The notes beneath the pieces are model-generated. The model was not told the origin of the DNA. It saw only the letters and a program-made list of their open reading frames with translations, and searched no databases. Positions 62,205 through 64,000 of a DNA stretch of 64,000 nt are shown here, piece after piece. Origin of the DNA: an uncultured Caryophanales bacterium (GTDB lineage: Bacteria > Bacillota_I > Bacilli_A > RF39 > UBA660). Where the stretch lies: assembly GCA_946628005.1 (NCBI GenBank), contig CAMOWA010000001.1, forward strand, positions 62,001-126,000, read 5' to 3'. A program made the translations under genes and the position numbers. Position 1 is the first letter of the stretch, and each line of letters begins with the position of its first letter.

Positions 62205-62501
62205 TTATGAGTTCATTGTGTCTTCTAAATCTCTTGATAATTTATCAAAGCCTTCTGTTTTATAAGCCATATAATCTTCTGCTTTTTTTGTTTCGTTTAC
62301 TATTTGATCTAAATTAGGTTTTAATTTAGATGTAAAATGATTCTTTAAAGCGTCTGCTGCTTCTCCCATGAATGGTGCTGAAGTTAATCTATTCATTTCG
62401 TTTTCTAAGTCATCAAAACACTTATTAAATTTTTTTAATGATTCACCTAATTCATCTGTAAATCCTCCTAAATCCTTTGAATGTAATTCAATATCTGACA
62501 T
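62205..62501 (-). CDS. WXG100-like protein, block B, first gene
   Basis: 98 residues, helical hairpin with SAPFMGEAADALKNHFTSKL: Phe44-Met-Gly46 takes the place of W-x-G, as in the GH73 protein's N-domain. No signal peptide. It starts block B, 27 bp before the second WXG-type gene; the pair resembles EsxA/EsxB-type partners. Confidence 0.82.
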   Translation of the reverse strand: MSDIELHSKDLGGFTDELGESLKKFNKCFDDLENEMNRLTSAPFMGEAADALKNHFTSKLKPNLDQIVNETKKAEDYMAYKTEGFDKLSRDLEDTMNS

Positions 62502-62831
62502 ATTCTATTTCACCTCCTATTATATTTTTTTAGAATATTGGTCATTTCTTTCTTCCGAACCCATATCCTATGTATTAATTGTAATAATTTTTTTTTGATT
62601 AATCAAGTTTTTTTTTTATTATAATTGCTTTTTTACAGCTATTAACATTTTTCTTTTTATTTACACATTTTTTTAAAATATACATATATTTATATTAGAA
62701 ATAGTTTATTTATTATTAAATTCTTATTTTATTATTTTACGAATTTATTAATTCTAGATTAACTTCTATTTCTATTTTTTCATTATTTTTCTTATATTAC
62801 ACTATTTGTGATATATGAAGGGAGGGATATT
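62502..62831. other. divergent intergenic region, 330 bp
   Basis: Very AT-rich space between block B (minus) and the coat-like gene (plus). It holds a perfect 12-bp palindrome TTGATTAATCAA (62595-62606) flanked by T tracts, a candidate operator. I see no convincing full promoter consensus for either side and no small gene. Confidence 0.5.
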
Positions 62832-63236
62832 ATGGATTGTTCTGATAATAGTCAATGTTCGTCTTGTTTATATGATATTTTAAAAAAAATTGTTCTTCTT
62901 CAGAAACAAGACTTTGATTTTGATAGTTTTACTGGCTGTGATAAACCTTTTTTAGGACCTGCAATTACAAATAATTTTTATAATACTAGGCCTATTCAAC
63001 TATATGTTGGTGCAACTGGAATTCCTTGGAGTTTTAATTATACTTTAGCAGATGGTACTGAAGGAACAAGTAATATACTGCGAGTTGAATCTTTAGATGA
63101 TTGTTGTTGTACATGTAGAATTTTATATACTAATTTAGAAAACAATCAATTATTAAGCACTGATCAGTTTGTTACAATTGACTTGCATTATTGTGGAGCT
63201 ATACGTTGTTTTTCTGATACTTTTGTTGAATTATAA
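62832..63236 (+). CDS. CotY/CotZ-like cysteine-rich spore coat protein
   Basis: 134 residues with about 11 Cys. Cys-rich start (DCSDNSQCSSCLYDILKKIV), GCDKPFLGP, NTRPIQLYV, then RVESLDDCCCTCRILYTNL and FVTIDLHYCGAIRC. The order CxxC-helix, CDxPFLG, VES-CC-L, TxDLxCxxAIxC matches CotY/CotZ, which cross-link the outer coat or exosporium crust. ATG at 62832 has GGGAGGG six bases upstream. The family call is by pattern only, but it agrees with the SpoIVFAB-like genes in the window. Confidence 0.75.
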   Translation: MDCSDNSQCSSCLYDILKKIVLLQKQDFDFDSFTGCDKPFLGPAITNNFYNTRPIQLYVGATGIPWSFNYTLADGTEGTSNILRVESLDDCCCTCRILYTNLENNQLLSTDQFVTIDLHYCGAIRCFSDTFVEL

Positions 63237-63260
63237 AAATAGACTTTCGTCTATTTTTTA
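63234..63260. terminator. bidirectional intrinsic terminator
   Basis: AAAATAGAC / GTCTATTTT hairpin with A and T tracts on both sides, serving the coat-like gene (plus) and the convergent 63251 gene (minus). Confidence 0.88.
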
Positions 63261-63559
63261 CTTATTTTTTCAATTTTTATAATATTATCTATTGGTATTT
63301 TTTCTTTATCTATAGTAATAATAAATTCACTATTCTTTGCTAATAAAGATGTTTCTTTTGAAAAGTCTTTTGTTTGTATATATACTCTAATATTATAAGG
63401 ATGTCCAATTCCGTTAAATATTTCATTAATTTTTTCTCTAATATTACTATTGCTTTTAATAGTATCTTTTCTTTCTACATAGCAAATATTTTTATTATTA
63501 CTTTTAATGTTTATCTTTTCGTTCTTATATAATTTTGGTAATTTTTTTATAGATGTCAC
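63251..63559 (-). CDS. small protein of unknown function, start codon unclear
   Basis: Not recognised. Up to 102 residues, basic N-terminal half (KKLPKLYKNEKINIKSNNKN) and a beta-rich C-terminal half (NIRVYIQTKDFSKETSLL). The only standard start, GTG at 63559, lies inside its AGAGGTGA ribosome site. The first codon at fitting distance from that site is ATA at 63550, so an unusual start or a missed base is possible. It ends in the shared terminator. Confidence 0.55.
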   Translation of the reverse strand: MTSIKKLPKLYKNEKINIKSNNKNICYVERKDTIKSNSNIREKINEIFNGIGHPYNIRVYIQTKDFSKETSLLAKNSEFIITIDKEKIPIDNIIKIEKISKK

Positions 63560-63606
63560 CTCTATAAAATTTATGTGTTTTTTTCATAAAAATACACAAT
63601 TTTTGG

Positions 63607-63612
63607 TATAAT
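63607..63612 (+). promoter_or_regulatory. -10 box for the FtsW/RodA-type gene
   Basis: TATAAT, 24 bp ahead of the ATG; the -35 region is weak (T-rich). Confidence 0.6.
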
Positions 63613-63635
63613 AGTAGAAGAAATGGAGGTTTCTT

Positions 63636-64000
63636 ATGAAATATAAAATAAACTATAAAATATTAATACCTATTCTTTTTTTATCTATAATTAGTATTTT
63701 CACTATATATAGTTCTTTAACTTATACCTCTCCTTCTCTTGGAAATTTAGCTTTGAAGCAGGCAATTTGGTATCTTATTGGTTGGGGGCTAGTCCTTATC
63801 TTAATTCATTTAAAAAATGATTATTTATATCAACATACTTGGTATTTATATATTATAGGTAATATTCTTTTGCTATTTCTCCTTTTTTTTGGAACACCTA
63901 TTAATAATAGTAAATGTTGGTTTACTATTCCAGGAATCGGTAGTATACAGCCAAGTGAATTTATGAAAATTTTTATAATGTTATCTCTTGCAACCATGAT
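63636..64000 (+). CDS. FtsW/RodA/SpoVE family peptidoglycan polymerase, partial
   Basis: The first 121 residues of a SEDS glycosyltransferase, cut by the window edge. Start MKYKINYKILIPILFLSIIS, early membrane helices, LALKQAIWYLIGWGLVLILI, and the family signature region NSKCWFTIPGIGSIQPSEFM, which matches the GxxxQPSExxK segment. AAATGGAGG ribosome site before ATG. SEDS proteins polymerise glycan strands with a class B PBP. Whether it is RodA (elongation), FtsW or SpoVE cannot be told from the fragment; RodA is most likely given the W-F-x-I-P-G-I-G stretch. Confidence 0.93.
   Translation, partial: MKYKINYKILIPILFLSIISIFTIYSSLTYTSPSLGNLALKQAIWYLIGWGLVLILIHLKNDYLYQHTWYLYIIGNILLLFLLFFGTPINNSKCWFTIPGIGSIQPSEFMKIFIMLSLATM

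Noticed and set aside
1..64000. Mollicutes-type code in which TGA encodes Trp, suggested by the very low GC
   Set aside because: TGA is used as a stop, for example in the mreC/mreD ATGA overlap at 35766-35769, and Trp is encoded by TGG throughout.

Overview
The window is a very AT-rich chromosomal segment of a low-GC Firmicute (Bacillota). It fits a gut-type Bacilli/Erysipelotrichia-like lineage better than Mollicutes. Genes use the standard code: TGA is a stop, for example at the end of mreC. Spacing is tight, Shine-Dalgarno sites are strong, and T-box leaders, an infC-rpmI-rplT operon, WXG100/type VII secretion proteins, a SpoIVFB-like protease and a CotY/CotZ-like coat protein are present. 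The last two suggest a spore former or a descendant of one. Most genes lie on the minus strand.

Layout. 1-3.4 kb: T-box(Phe)-HAD phosphatase-pheS-pheT (pheT runs off the left edge). 3.4-13.6 kb: a coiled-coil membrane protein, frr, and a surface/secreted cluster with a cadherin-like wall protein, a papain-type protease with a dockerin, a Lys-rich tail-anchored protein, a WG-repeat-like membrane protein and a frameshifted gene. 13.7-17.3 kb: tsf, rpsB, rplT, rpmI and infC, with structured leaders, an AUC start on infC, and SAP/Rho-N-like tails on S2 and L20. 17.4-29.2 kb: housekeeping genes, including T-box(Gly)-LOG-glyS, an ABC exporter with a small ORF behind it, a DUF2130 protein, an ASCH protein and the NfnAB pair. 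29.3-33.8 kb: a mostly plus-strand accessory patch with tRNA-Ala, a toxin-like micro-ORF, tRNA-Thr, a broken DUF1016 nuclease, DUF3137-LemA and an exported orphan. 33.9-41.5 kb: spoIVFB, a SpoIVFA-like gene, mreD, mreC, radC, a large membrane protein and a SpoT-like hydrolase with a decayed synthetase domain.

41.6-62.5 kb is dominated by type VII secretion (T7SS) substrates and accessory genes in two minus-strand blocks, on either side of T-box(Val)-nucleotidase-valS. Block A (41.6-51.8 kb) has three overlapping DUF4176 genes, a chaperone-like gene, a large toxin-like effector with candidate immunity genes, two GH114 paralogues, a WXG protein fused to a CHAP hydrolase, and five small WXG-type genes. 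A divergent T7SS-type GH73 glucosaminidase sits next to it. Block B (56.2-62.5 kb) has two WXG-type genes, then a partly duplicated module: a 'VNG-motif' helical protein followed by a stalk protein with a C-terminal membrane anchor and acidic tail. The T7SS motor (EssC/YukB) is not in the window. The right end carries the CotY/CotZ-like gene and the start of an FtsW/RodA/SpoVE gene.

Themes. Three aminoacyl-tRNA synthetase operons each have a T-box and then a small gene from a nucleotide/phosphate-processing family. The T7SS blocks combine wall hydrolases, WXG partners, DUF4176 proteins and anchored stalk proteins, and block B may be a poorly described T7SS accessory system. All calls come from reading the sequence by eye; no database search was run.
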